DNA from: JBCBKU01 sp965267475
GTDB taxonomy: Bacteria; Pseudomonadota; Alphaproteobacteria; Rhodobacterales; Rhodobacteraceae
Length of the DNA: 64,000 nucleotides
NCBI GenBank assembly: GCA_965267475.1
Contig: OZ254079.1
Location: 1,364,001 to 1,428,000, forward strand
Direction of reading: 5' to 3'
Made by a program: the position numbers and the translations under genes. Under the pieces are notes generated by a model that saw only the letters and a program-made list of their open reading frames with translations, was not told the origin of the DNA and did no database searches. Of the stretch, positions 52,938 through 62,374 are shown in pieces. Positions within the stretch are counted from its first letter, which is position 1. Each line of letters opens with the position of its first letter.

Positions 52938-53266
52938 TCGATTTCGATGACTTCATGAAAGTCGATATCCGCGTGGGCCGCGTCGAGCGGGCGGAACCGT
53001 TTCCCGAGGCGCGGAAACCGGCGATCAAGCTTTGGGTGGATTACGGGCCCGAGATCGGCGTCAAGAAATCCTCGGCCCAGATCACCGTCCACTATGACCC
53101 GGAGACGCTGGTCGGGCGTCTTGTCATGGGGGTCGTCAATTTTCCACCCCGCCAGATTGGACCGTTCATGTCCGAAGCGCTGGTTTTGGGCGTTCCGGAC
53201 GATGCCGGCGAAGTGGTGTTGCTGACCCCGGACAAGGACGTGCCGGTTGGGGGCCGGATGTTCTGA
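52934..53266 (+). CDS. tRNA-binding domain protein (CsaA-like)
   Basis: 110 residues, the EMAP/CsaA OB-fold: FMKVDIRVGRVERAEPFPEARKPA, VKKSSAQITVHY and VVNFPPRQIGPFMSEALVLG. CsaA binds tRNA and has been described as a secretion chaperone. Starts in an ATGA overlap with proC. Confidence 0.92.
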
Positions 53267-53286
53267 TCGCTCTCGCCGGGGGCTGC

Positions 53287-54204
53287 TCAGGCGGCTCGTT
53301 GCTGGATAGATCCGGTTTCCTGGATTTGGTTCCTGAACCAGGCGTTCCGACCGGAATGATCGTAGCGGCGATGCCAGACCAGTTCGTATTCGATAGGGGG
53401 CAGAGCGATCGGCGGCGCCGTCTGAGCCAGGCCATGATAGGTATATTCCGCCAACCGGCTTGGCATGGTTGCAATGATATCCGTGCCCCGGATCAACCCA
53501 CCCAACATGGAAGCCGTCGGTGCGACAAGGGCGATGTGCCGCTTCAAACCCATCTCACGCAATGTCTTTTCGACTTCGCTTTTGACCCCACCGCCGAAAT
53601 TCACCGTGCCGTGGCGTGCTGACGCATAGTCCTCAATGGTTCGGACCGGCCCTCGGCGGGTCGGGTCGAAAAACACCGCCAGTTGATCGCTGCCATATGT
53701 CTGCGCCTTGAGCGTCGGAGGATATCGGAACCCCGAGACCGCGATGACGGCGTCGGCCTCATCAAGGGAAAGAATTTCGGTCACACGTTCGCGCGGCGCC
53801 AGACGTTTCAACACGAAGCCGGCTTTTGGCGCGGCAACCGCGATGCGCGCTTGCAGGGCCTTCATATCCTCAAGAATGGCGGGTGTCGGGATCGCAATCA
53901 CGAAGGGTTTGGTTTCGGATCCGGCATCATAGCTTTCCGGTGCGACGAGCCCTTCGATATCCGCCAGAATCCGCTGGACTCTGGGCAGGATCAGAAGCGC
54001 TTTCTCGGTCGGTGTGATCCCCCGACCGGACTTCACGAACAGCGGATCCCCCACCGCAGCCCGCAATTTGTCGACGGTATGGCTGATGGTGGATTGGTTG
54101 AGATCGAAGGCTTCGGCCGTACGGCTGACGGATCCCGTTTCGCAGACCGAGACAAACACGCGCAGGCTGTGACCATCCAGTCTGAATAGATCGAAATCTT
54201 CCAT
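53287..54204 (-). CDS. LysR-family regulator divergent from a small gene
   Basis: 305 residues. HTH AEAFDLNQSTISHTVDKLR near residues 31-49, followed by an effector domain with GRGITPTEKAL and an unusual C-terminal third. Divergent from the 57-residue gene at 54297, separated by 92 bp with ATTCAATCGATTG-type AT-rich palindromic sequence. Convergent with the CsaA-like gene. Confidence 0.9.
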   Translation of the reverse strand: MEDFDLFRLDGHSLRVFVSVCETGSVSRTAEAFDLNQSTISHTVDKLRAAVGDPLFVKSGRGITPTEKALLILPRVQRILADIEGLVAPESYDAGSETKPFVIAIPTPAILEDMKALQARIAVAAPKAGFVLKRLAPRERVTEILSLDEADAVIAVSGFRYPPTLKAQTYGSDQLAVFFDPTRRGPVRTIEDYASARHGTVNFGGGVKSEVEKTLREMGLKRHIALVAPTASMLGGLIRGTDIIATMPSRLAEYTYHGLAQTAPPIALPPIEYELVWHRRYDHSGRNAWFRNQIQETGSIQQRAA

Positions 54205-54296
54205 GAATTGCTTCTATTCAATCGATTGTTCCGGGTAAACCATGGATTTACACGTTGGTCGGCACCCCATCGTGCAACAGACAGGAGGGGACGGCC

Positions 54297-54470
54297 ATGA
54301 CGCGCGCAGGGGACACGCGTGACGATAAGAAAAACGAGTTGAAAGCCATTGCGGCGATACTGGAATTCGCCAAAACGCGCGCAGAGGAGACAGACGCAGC
54401 AGCCTTGGTCCGGGCCATCGACGACGCGATCCTGGTGACCGGGATTTACGTCAGACATTCAAGGACCTAG
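54297..54470 (+). CDS. Small hypothetical protein (57 residues)
   Basis: Charged N-terminus (MTRAGDTRDDKKNELKAI) followed by a helical AAILEFAKTRAEETDAAALVRAIDDAIL. No known family is recognised. The ribosome site AGGAGGGG at ideal spacing supports translation. It is divergent from the LysR regulator, so it may be its target. Confidence 0.6.
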   Translation: MTRAGDTRDDKKNELKAIAAILEFAKTRAEETDAAALVRAIDDAILVTGIYVRHSRT

Positions 54471-54492
54471 CACCCGACCCGCCGCGGAGGGT

Positions 54493-54578
54493 TCAGATCG
54501 TTTCGCCAACCGCTTCCCGCCAATGGCATCGGCAATTGGGACAACTGCGTCTTTTTGCCAACGATCTGAACCTGCGCG
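54493..54578 (-). pseudogene. Decayed copy of the tdk 3' end
   Basis: 54503-54578 aligns with 55065-55139, inside the last part of tdk, at roughly three quarters identity, including exact runs TCGCCAACCGCTTC and GATCTGAACCTGCGCG. Translated on the minus strand, one frame gives AQVQIVGKK and another gives CPNCRCHWREAVGETI, against AQVQIGGNE and LCRRHWREAVGDLPKA in tdk. A frameshift separates the parts, so it is a remnant and not a gene. Confidence 0.6.
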
Positions 54579-54594
54579 GGCGCCAGAGCCGGTG

Positions 54595-54999
54595 TCAGCC
54601 GCCCGAGTTCGCGGCGATGACCTCGATCACATGCCCGTCCGGATCACGGAAGAAGAATGAACGGCCTTTCCAGGGCAGGCTGTCGGGCCAGCTTCGTTCG
54701 CGGACGATCATGTTGAGATCCTGGAATTTCCTGCGCTCCGCGTCATAGCGCGACGGCTCGATCTCAAAGGCGATGTGATCGAAGGTCGAGGTGTCGGCGC
54801 CGGCCACCGCACCCCTGTCGAACAGGGCGAGCAATTGCGGGTGTCCGACCGCGCCAAGCTCGGTATCGAGGGGACCGACCTCAAGAAAGATCACTCCGTC
54901 CTCGCGTTTGTGTTCGGTGAAGCCCAACATGTCCATGTAGAAGCGGCTGGACACCGACAGGTCACGGACCCGCAAGGCAACCTCGGCAATTCGAAACAT
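54595..54999 (-). CDS. VOC-family (glyoxalase/bleomycin-resistance fold) protein
   Basis: 134 residues: two beta-alpha-beta-beta-beta modules with IAEVALRVRDLSVSSRFYMDMLGF and the C-terminal FFFRDPDGHVIEVI, where the Glu is a likely metal ligand. Function unknown (dioxygenase, glyoxalase or resistance types share the fold). The ATG at 54999 sits 6 nt after AAGGGG, better than the ATG at 55005. It lies between tdk and the decayed tdk 3' end. Confidence 0.87.
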   Translation of the reverse strand: MFRIAEVALRVRDLSVSSRFYMDMLGFTEHKREDGVIFLEVGPLDTELGAVGHPQLLALFDRGAVAGADTSTFDHIAFEIEPSRYDAERRKFQDLNMIVRERSWPDSLPWKGRSFFFRDPDGHVIEVIAANSGG

Positions 55000-55048
55000 T
55001 CCCATCCCCTTGACATTGGGTCCACGCTAGGCAGGACGGACGCGGCGC

Positions 55049-55639
55049 TCAAGCCTTGGGCAAATCGCCAACCGCTTCGCGCCAGTGGCGACGGCATAGC
55101 GGCACATAGGTCTCATTGCCGCCGATCTGAACCTGCGCGCCTTCTTTCATGGCGTTGCCCTCGGAATCTTGGCGTACAACCATCGTTGCCTTCTTCCCGC
55201 AAAAGCAGATTGTCCTTGCTTCGCGCATCTCGTCTGCCAGCGCCAAAAGCGCCGCCGAGCCCGGAAACAACTCTCCGCGAAAATCGACGCGAAGCCCATA
55301 GCACATGACGGGAACCCCCAAATCGTCCACCGCGCGGGCCAGTTGCCAGACCTGATCCTTCGTCAGGAACTGCGCCTCGTCCACAAAGACGCAGGCGCAG
55401 GGGCCCGTTTCCAATCGCGCGGCGATCTTGGCAAAAAGATCGTCCCTGGTCTCATAGATATCCGCCTCGGCCTCGATCCCGATGCGTGACGCGATCTTTC
55501 CCGTGCCCGCCCGACCATCAAAGGCAGCGGTCAGCAAATAGGTCTGCATCCCACGCTCATGATAGTTATAGGACGCTTGCAAAAGCAGGGTCGATTTCCC
55601 GGCATTCATGGTCGAATAGTGGAAGTACAGCTTGGCCAT
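55049..55639 (-). CDS. tdk: Thymidine kinase
   Basis: Phosphorylates thymidine for salvage. 196 residues, class II type: P-loop STMNAGKST, the CVFVDEAQFL Walker B-like segment, and the zinc-ribbon cysteines in FCGKKA and VPLCRRHW. The ATG at 55639 (MAKLYFHYSTMNAG) matches the family start. Confidence 0.95.
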   Translation of the reverse strand: MAKLYFHYSTMNAGKSTLLLQASYNYHERGMQTYLLTAAFDGRAGTGKIASRIGIEAEADIYETRDDLFAKIAARLETGPCACVFVDEAQFLTKDQVWQLARAVDDLGVPVMCYGLRVDFRGELFPGSAALLALADEMREARTICFCGKKATMVVRQDSEGNAMKEGAQVQIGGNETYVPLCRRHWREAVGDLPKA

Positions 55640-55823
55640 GGCCCCGGGCGTAACCCCTTGCCCACGAAGGGACAAGGGGCGCGCGGCGGGGCGAAAGGGG
55701 ATCGGACCGACGGCGTGGTGCCGTTACGTCAGCCGGACGCGCTCACCCACGACCGGGTAATGACAAACCGGTCCGTTGCAATTAATGGGAAAAGCCGGGG
55801 ACACTTCCCCGGGGGGACAGAAC

Positions 55824-56285
55824 ATGGATAGCATTGGAAGCTATCTCAAGAAACACACCGAAGCGCTGGTGAAATCCGTGGGGATCGAGACCGCGTGCGA
55901 GGCGACGGGAAAGTCCAAAGCCACGCTTGGCCGGTACTATTCGGATGCGGCGGAGCATGCGACGCGCTTCATGCCGGTCGATACGGTGGCCGAGTTGGAA
56001 AAGGTCGCGGGCTATCCGCATGTGACGGCGGCGCTGGCGGATCTGGCGGGGGTGACCATTGCCTTCGATGCCGAACGCCGGAACGAGACAAGCGATGGCA
56101 ACGTCAACACGGATGTCATCGCCCTGTCGCAGCGCTTTGCCATGCTGATGAGCGAGTACCATCAGGCCATCGAGGATGGGACCATCACCATCAACGAGGC
56201 CAAGCGGCTTTTGTCCGAAACCAATGCGCTGCAACATGTTCTGATGGAAATGAAGCTGCATCTGGAGGATGATGTCGCCTCATAA
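55824..56285 (+). CDS. Putative HTH-type (phage CII-like) protein
   Basis: 153 residues. The N-terminal half (LKKHTEALVKSVGIETACEATGKSKATLGRYYSDA) resembles a DNA-binding fold and, weakly, phage CII-type regulators; the C-terminal half is helical. Not assigned with confidence. ATG at 55824 has GGGGGGA upstream. It is coupled to the next gene through a one-base TAATG overlap, so the two probably form an operon. No other phage genes are nearby. Confidence 0.5.
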   Translation: MDSIGSYLKKHTEALVKSVGIETACEATGKSKATLGRYYSDAAEHATRFMPVDTVAELEKVAGYPHVTAALADLAGVTIAFDAERRNETSDGNVNTDVIALSQRFAMLMSEYHQAIEDGTITINEAKRLLSETNALQHVLMEMKLHLEDDVAS

Positions 56286-56686
56286 TGGGGGCCCGCATGG
56301 TCATCTACAACGCTGAAAATCCAACAGAATACCTGGCTTCGCTTGAAGACGATTGGCGGAAGGAAAAGCTTCTGGCGATCCGAGAGGTGATTTCGGACGT
56401 CGCGCCGGACTGGACCGAGGGCATGAAGTACAAGATGCTCGGCTATTTCGACGGCAAGGGCGAAGGGGATGACGATGCCGCCTTGGTCATGAACGCCCAG
56501 AAAGGGTACGTCGCCCTCTATGCCGGGAACCTCGCCGAATTGGACCCGGACGGGGATCTGCTCGCCGGGCTCGACTGCGGCAAATCCTGCCTGCGGCTGA
56601 AGAAACGGTTCGACCCGACGGACGGGCGGTTAACCCGGATCCTGGAAGCGGTAAAGAAACGCCGGGCGGCGGGCGAGCAAAAGTAA
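56285..56686 (+). CDS. DUF1801 domain-containing protein
   Basis: 133 residues with the DUF1801 pattern PDWTEGMKYKMLGYFDG and YVALYAGNLAEL, a fold related to YdhG/iron-chaperone (frataxin-like) proteins. Function unknown. The ATG at 56285 overlaps the stop of the upstream gene (TAATG); a second in-frame ATG four codons later is possible. Confidence 0.78.
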   Translation: MGARMVIYNAENPTEYLASLEDDWRKEKLLAIREVISDVAPDWTEGMKYKMLGYFDGKGEGDDDAALVMNAQKGYVALYAGNLAELDPDGDLLAGLDCGKSCLRLKKRFDPTDGRLTRILEAVKKRRAAGEQK

Positions 56687-56739
56687 GTTCGGCACAAACC
56701 CCTTGCGGAATTTGCGCCTGAATTCAGCGATTGCGTCAT

Positions 56740-57468
56740 TTACGCCTTTGTCGCCCACCGGGTTCGGCGCCTGCGGACCGCTGGAATACCGGCCAACAAC
56801 CCTAGCGAAACCAAAAGGCTGGAAGCCGTTGCAGGGAGCGGCACGACAGAGACGCCACCGTCAGTAGGTCCATCAGCCAATGTGACCTGAATTCTGTCGT
56901 AGTACACAGAGTGCGGGAAGATCCTTGATCCCCCAAGGAACGACACCGATTGGATACCACCACCTGAAACCGAAAGTGATGTAAACTTGAACGGGTTGTT
57001 TTGCGGATCTGTGGTGATCAGTGATCCATCGTCCCGATCTATTGTTGGACCTGTGCCATTTGAGCCGCCAAACGCAATCAATCGCAAAAAGTCTGGAGTG
57101 TCCTGACCAAAATCGCCCGCCAAAAGCGACACGCTTTGGACCGCTCTAGAGAACGACATAATAAAAGGCGTAGAATTGCGTTCCTCCGCAAATGGACTAA
57201 GAGACCTTTTCCCGAATTCGGACGGACCACCAAAGGCTAGGATATTCTGAATATCAAAAGTCACGCCTCCACGGCTCAAACTGTAGTCCAGTCCTGTTGA
57301 ACCACCGCCAGGTATCAAGGTCCCGCTAATACCAAGGAGTGCGCCGGTGCTTCCGGTCCAAGCCCGGTCTTCGAAATCAATAGTGAATGTTGCAGCTTGG
57401 CTTGCGCCTACCGCACCAACTGCCAAACCAAGCGAGATCAAGCCCGCTTGCAAGTATCTGTAAAACAT
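56740..57468 (-). CDS. VPLPA-CTERM sorting-domain protein
   Basis: 242 residues. Signal peptide (residues 1-26, ending QAA), a long beta-rich, Gly/Ser/Asn-rich body with no known domain, and a C-terminal sorting signal: VPLPA (near 215), a hydrophobic helix (LLVSLGLLAGIP) and a basic RRRR tail. This is the PEP-CTERM-like layout processed by an exosortase, so it should be an exported envelope or extracellular protein. No exosortase is nearby. The gene is visibly less GC-rich than its neighbours, suggesting recent acquisition. ATG at 57468 with GGGGGA upstream. Confidence 0.85.
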   Translation of the reverse strand: MFYRYLQAGLISLGLAVGAVGASQAATFTIDFEDRAWTGSTGALLGISGTLIPGGGSTGLDYSLSRGGVTFDIQNILAFGGPSEFGKRSLSPFAEERNSTPFIMSFSRAVQSVSLLAGDFGQDTPDFLRLIAFGGSNGTGPTIDRDDGSLITTDPQNNPFKFTSLSVSGGGIQSVSFLGGSRIFPHSVYYDRIQVTLADGPTDGGVSVVPLPATASSLLVSLGLLAGIPAVRRRRTRWATKA

Positions 57469-57580
57469 GGATGTCCCCCAGTGAACTGTGTCTAAGGGAC
57501 AGGACGATGTGTATGAAGTCAACCGGGCGTTGTGGGCGAAACAGTGAATTTCGAGATCTGCAGTAGTGTCCGCGCAAGCA

Positions 57581-60500
57581 CTATGCGCCCTGCAAACTTT
57601 CCACGCTCAACGCGCCCTCTTTCGCCGCGCGCATGGCCAGCGCCGCCGCGTGGGACGCCGCCGCCGTCGTGAAATAGGGGATCTTGTCCATCAGCGCGAC
57701 GTTCCGCATGGACCGTGAGTCCTCAACCGCCTGGGCGCCCTCGGTCGTGTTCATGACCAGCGCCACGCGCCCGTCCTTCATCGTGTCGACGATGTTCGGG
57801 CGGCCTTCATAGACCTTGTTGACCACCTCGGTCGCGATGCCGTGGCCTTCCAGGAACGACGCCGTCCCCCGCGTCGCGATGATCGCAAAGCCGAGTTCCG
57901 TCAGCGTCTGCGCGGTTTCGATCAACTGGGGCGTCTTGTCGGCATCCTTGATCGAGAAGAAGACACCGCCTGCCTCGGGCTCGGGGAAGGTCACGCCGGC
58001 CCCAAGCTGGGCCTTCAGAAACGCCCGGTGGAAGGAGGCGTCGGAGCCCATCACCTCACCCGTTGAGCGCATTTCCGGCCCGAGAAGCGTGTCGACCCCG
58101 GGGAAGCGCGCGAAGGGCAGCACCGCCTCTTTCACCGCAAAGCCGTCAATCTGCGGATCGATCAGGTCGAACTCCGCCAGTTTCGCACCTGCCATCAGCC
58201 GCGCCGCGATGGACGCGATGGGTGAGTTCACGGCCTTGGCCACGAAGGGCACGGTGCGGGAGGCGCGGGGGTTGACCTCAATCAGGAAGATCTCACCGTC
58301 CTTGACCGCGAACTGGACATTCATCAGCCCGACGACCTTCAGGGCCTGGGCCAAAGCGACGGTCTGGCGTTTAAGTTCGTCGATGGTGGCCGCATCGAGC
58401 GAATAGGGAGGCAGCGAACAGGCGCTGTCGCCGGAATGGACGCCCGCTTCTTCGATATGCTGCATGATGCCCGCGACATGGACGTCTGTGCCGTCGGACA
58501 GGGCATCGACATCGACCTCAACCGCGCCGGAGAGATAGCTGTCGAGCAAGACGGGGCTGTCGCCGGAGACCACGACGGCTTCGGAGATATAGCGTTCCAA
58601 CTGCGCCTGATCGCGGACGATCTCCATGGCGCGGCCGCCCAGTACATAGGACGGGCGGATCACCAGCGGGAAGCCGATTTCAGAGGCTTTCGCAAGGGCT
58701 TCGGCATCGGAGGATGCGATGGCGTTGTGTGGCTGTTTGAGGGACAGGTCTTGGACCAACTTCTGGAAGCGTTCGCGGTCTTCGGCCAGATCGATGGCGT
58801 CGGGCGAGGTGCCGAGGATCGGGATCCCGGCCTCTTCCAGCGCATTGGCCAGTTTCAGGGGTGTTTGCCCGCCGAACTGGACGATCACGCCCAGAAGCGT
58901 GCCGTTTTCTCGTTCGATCCGCAGGATTTCCATGACGTGTTCATAGGTCAGCGGTTCAAAGTACAGCCGGTCCGAGGTGTCGTAATCCGTCGACACCGTT
59001 TCGGGGTTGCAGTTGACCATGATGGTTTCAAACCCCGCCTCGGTCAGCGCGAAACAGGCGTGGCAGCAGCAATAGTCGAACTCGATCCCCTGGCCGATCC
59101 TGTTCGGGCCGCCGCCGAGGATGACGACCTTTTTCGCGCCCGATGGCCGGGCTTCGCATTCCACCTCGCCCATGACCGGGGTTTCATAGGTCGAATACAT
59201 ATAGGGTGTCTGGGCTTCGAACTCGGCGGCGCAGGTGTCGATCCGCTTGAACACAGCCGTCACGCCCAGCCGTTCGCGGGCCCGGCGGACCTGGCCTTCG
59301 TCGCGGCCGGTCAGGCTGGCAAGGCGCGCATCGGAAAAGCCCATCATCTTCAAGTGCCGCAGACCTTCTTCGGTCACGGGCAACCCGTCCTTGCGGACGC
59401 TTTCCTCGGCCTCGATGATTTCGCGGATGCGGGCGAGGAACCAGGGATCGAACTCGGTCGCCGCCTGGATCTGGTCGTCGGTCAGCCCGTGGCGCATGGC
59501 CTGGGCGATGATCCGGAGCCGGTCCGGCGTGCGTTCCGAAAGCGCTTTGGTTATGGCCACAGGGTCCGGTCCGCCCGGGATCTCGATCTCATCGAACCCG
59601 GTCAATCCGGTTTCCATCGAGGCCAACGCCTTCTGCATGGATTCGTGGAAGGTCCGGCCGATGGCCATGGCCTCACCCACCGATTTCATGGCCGTGGTCA
59701 GCATGGGCTCGGCACCCGGGAACTTTTCAAAAGCGAACCTTGGGATCTTCGTGACCACGTAATCTATCGTTGGTTCGAAGGAGGCGGGTGTCACTTTTGT
59801 GATATCGTTGTCCAATTCGTCGAGCGTATATCCCACCGCCAGTTTCGCCGCGATCTTGGCAATCGGGAACCCGGTCGCCTTGGACGCCAGGGCAGACGAC
59901 CGGCTGACGCGTGGGTTCATTTCGATGACGACCATCCGCCCGTCTTCGGGATTGATCGCCCATTGGACGTTTGACCCGCCGGTTTCGACCCCGATCTCGC
60001 GCAGAACGGCGATCGAGCCGTTGCGCATGATCTGATATTCCTTGTCGGTCAGCGTGAGCGCCGGGGCTACGGTGATTGAATCGCCCGTGTGGACGCCCAT
60101 CGGGTCCACGTTTTCGATGGAACAAACAATGATGGCGTTGTCGGCGGTGTCGCGCACGACCTCCATCTCGAACTCTTTCCAGCCGAGCAGGCTTTCGTCG
60201 ATCAGGATTTGCCCAACGGGTGAAGCATCCAACCCGCGGCGACAGATCTCAAGATAGTCGTCGCGATTGTACGCGATGCCGCCGCCGGTGCCGCCGAGGG
60301 TAAAGGCGGGCCGAATGATCGCGGGCAGGCCCACAAATTCCAGTGCGTTGACGCAATCGTCCATGGATTCAGCGATCGTCGCCTTGGGGTTTTCCAGCCC
60401 GATCCGGTCCATCGCCTCGCGGAACAGTTTCCGGTCTTCGGCCATCTCAATCGCGGCGCGCTTGGCGCCGATCATTTCAACCCCGAATTTGTCGAGGACC

Positions 60501-60817
60501 CCCATTTCTTCCAGCGCCAGCGACGTGTTCAGCCCGGTCTGGCCGCCCATGGTCGGCAACAGCGCGTCGGGGCGTTCCTTTTCGATGATCTTGGCCACCA
60601 TCTCGGGCGTGATGGGTTCGATATAGGTGGCGTCGGCCATGCCGGGATCGGTCATGATCGTGGCAGGGTTCGAGTTTACCAGGATGACGCGGTAGCCTTC
60701 TTCGCGGAGCGCCTTGCAGGCCTGAGCGCCTGAATAGTCGAACTCGCAGGCCTGACCGATAACGATGGGGCCGGCACCGATGATCAGGATCGACTGGATA
60801 TCGGTGCGTTTTGGCAT
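57581..60817 (-). CDS. carB: Carbamoyl-phosphate synthase large subunit
   Basis: 1078 residues with two homologous halves. Each has an ATP-grasp domain (first GGTGGGIAYN near 175; second VLGGRAMEIV near 700) and the C-terminal MGS-like allosteric domain (from about 940). Makes carbamoyl phosphate for pyrimidines and arginine, with CarA supplying ammonia. carA is not in this window. Start MPKRTDIQSILIIGAGPIVIGQ at 60817 with GGGGGG upstream. Confidence 0.97.
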   Translation of the reverse strand: MPKRTDIQSILIIGAGPIVIGQACEFDYSGAQACKALREEGYRVILVNSNPATIMTDPGMADATYIEPITPEMVAKIIEKERPDALLPTMGGQTGLNTSLALEEMGVLDKFGVEMIGAKRAAIEMAEDRKLFREAMDRIGLENPKATIAESMDDCVNALEFVGLPAIIRPAFTLGGTGGGIAYNRDDYLEICRRGLDASPVGQILIDESLLGWKEFEMEVVRDTADNAIIVCSIENVDPMGVHTGDSITVAPALTLTDKEYQIMRNGSIAVLREIGVETGGSNVQWAINPEDGRMVVIEMNPRVSRSSALASKATGFPIAKIAAKLAVGYTLDELDNDITKVTPASFEPTIDYVVTKIPRFAFEKFPGAEPMLTTAMKSVGEAMAIGRTFHESMQKALASMETGLTGFDEIEIPGGPDPVAITKALSERTPDRLRIIAQAMRHGLTDDQIQAATEFDPWFLARIREIIEAEESVRKDGLPVTEEGLRHLKMMGFSDARLASLTGRDEGQVRRARERLGVTAVFKRIDTCAAEFEAQTPYMYSTYETPVMGEVECEARPSGAKKVVILGGGPNRIGQGIEFDYCCCHACFALTEAGFETIMVNCNPETVSTDYDTSDRLYFEPLTYEHVMEILRIERENGTLLGVIVQFGGQTPLKLANALEEAGIPILGTSPDAIDLAEDRERFQKLVQDLSLKQPHNAIASSDAEALAKASEIGFPLVIRPSYVLGGRAMEIVRDQAQLERYISEAVVVSGDSPVLLDSYLSGAVEVDVDALSDGTDVHVAGIMQHIEEAGVHSGDSACSLPPYSLDAATIDELKRQTVALAQALKVVGLMNVQFAVKDGEIFLIEVNPRASRTVPFVAKAVNSPIASIAARLMAGAKLAEFDLIDPQIDGFAVKEAVLPFARFPGVDTLLGPEMRSTGEVMGSDASFHRAFLKAQLGAGVTFPEPEAGGVFFSIKDADKTPQLIETAQTLTELGFAIIATRGTASFLEGHGIATEVVNKVYEGRPNIVDTMKDGRVALVMNTTEGAQAVEDSRSMRNVALMDKIPYFTTAAASHAAALAMRAAKEGALSVESLQGA

Positions 60818-60865
60818 GGGGCCCCCCGGCAGATTGTGGACGCCCGTGCGCCCAAATTGTCGGGG

Positions 60866-62203
60866 TTATAGCCGTGCGCGGGCCGGGTGCAAGGCGTCAG
60901 TTGCGGGGGCCGGTTCGGCATCGGGTTTTGCGTCCGCCCGGGCGGGCTTGGCAAAGGTCACAAGCGCCAGAAGCGTGGCGAATATCGGGACCGTCAGGGT
61001 GATCTGCGGGAAGACCGTTCTTGGTGGGCTGTTCAAGGTGAGTTGCAACCCGACCGACAGCGTGAAGGTCAGAAGCGCAAGCATGAGTGTTGCGGTTCTG
61101 GCGGGAAGAAGAGCGTAGAGGCCCGGCACGAGTGCCAGCGCCACCAGATAGTAATGCGCCCAGCCCAAGGGGCCGAACAGCGGCACGGCCAGCGCAAGGC
61201 TCAGGATCAAGGTGATGCGACGGCGGTCGGGTGCCAGCCACGCGGTCTGGAACCAAAGGGTGATCAGCGCGGCCAGGAAGCCCGCTTTGGCGGTCAGGCT
61301 GACCCAGGCGGGCTTGGCGAAGTGATATTCGATCTCGGTATGCAGGGGTGCAATGCCGGTCAGTGCGGCCCAGCTTTCATAAAGGAAGTTTTCGACCGAG
61401 AAGGCGAAGAAGGCGATGATCAACTGGTCATTGATGGTCGCCAGCCGATCCAGATAGGTGGCATGCGGGCCCCAGCCGAAAAGCGCAAGACTGAGAGCCA
61501 GAAGGGCGAGCCCCGTGGCGCAGAAGCTTTTGAAGGCCGTGCGGTTCCGGCCCGCGATGAAGACCAGCACGAAGGCGGCGGGCGTCAGTTTCAGCGCTGC
61601 TGCGAGGGCGAGCGCGGCACCGGCGGAGATCTCATGTCCTTTCGTCAGCCGTTCGAAGGACAGAAGGGTGAGGAAGGTCACCAGGATCTGGGCCTGACCC
61701 AGTGTCATGGCCGATTGCGCGGGCAGGCCCGTGACCAGCATCGCCGAGCTGACCGCCATCCAGAGCCAAAGGGGCAGGGGGCGTCCCATGATCCGCCAGG
61801 CCAGCGCCGCCGATCCCAGAAGAAGCGCCGCGTTCAGAAACGCGAGCCCGTTCATCGCCGATTGCGGGTCGACTGCCGAAAGCGGGGCGGTCAGGGCCGC
61901 GACCCAGGGCGGATAGATGAAGGCATAGGTCTGTTTGTCGGCATGGCCGATTTCAGCAAGGAGCGCTTGCCAGACTTCGGGCATGACGGTGGAGATCACT
62001 TCAGGCGGAGCGGCGTAGATCTGGCTGAGATCGCCTGCTGCATAGAAATACCCGGCCATGTAGAGGGCCGAGAAATCCACCGCCCAATTGCCCCAATGCT
62101 GCGCCGTGAACAGGACGATTGTCGCAAGCGCGATCAGGCAGGCGACCGGCGCATCAAGATGCGCAGGCAGCCACTGTGCTCCGATCTGGCGCTTGTGGTC
62201 CAC
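60866..62203 (-). CDS. GT87/DUF2029-type membrane glycosyltransferase
   Basis: 445 residues with about ten hydrophobic segments. A DFSALYMAGYF motif with Asp after the first helix is typical of DUF2029 (GT87), a GT-C-fold family of polyprenyl-phosphate-mannose-dependent transferases in actinobacteria; the substrate here is unknown. GTG start at 62203 with GGGAGGG upstream. A Pro/Ala-rich C-terminal tail is cytoplasmic-like. 48 bp upstream of carB on the same strand. Confidence 0.82.
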   Translation of the reverse strand: MDHKRQIGAQWLPAHLDAPVACLIALATIVLFTAQHWGNWAVDFSALYMAGYFYAAGDLSQIYAAPPEVISTVMPEVWQALLAEIGHADKQTYAFIYPPWVAALTAPLSAVDPQSAMNGLAFLNAALLLGSAALAWRIMGRPLPLWLWMAVSSAMLVTGLPAQSAMTLGQAQILVTFLTLLSFERLTKGHEISAGAALALAAALKLTPAAFVLVFIAGRNRTAFKSFCATGLALLALSLALFGWGPHATYLDRLATINDQLIIAFFAFSVENFLYESWAALTGIAPLHTEIEYHFAKPAWVSLTAKAGFLAALITLWFQTAWLAPDRRRITLILSLALAVPLFGPLGWAHYYLVALALVPGLYALLPARTATLMLALLTFTLSVGLQLTLNSPPRTVFPQITLTVPIFATLLALVTFAKPARADAKPDAEPAPATDALHPARARL

Positions 62204-62374
62204 GTCCGTTCCCTCCCGGTTGGCACCGGTTCCGGCCAGAGGTTTACCGATAGGGTATGGCGAAATTATGCCGATCCGGGCCTGGAACGGCGCCTTGGCG
62301 GTGGACCCACCCGCCCGCCCTGTCCCCCGCCAAGGCGCCTTGTGGCGCGCCGGCGAAAGGTCAGGCGCCGAGGA

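Noticed and set aside
58436..59974. A 512-codon open frame antisense to carB
   Set aside because: CarB motifs on the minus strand are complete; this frame has no independent support.
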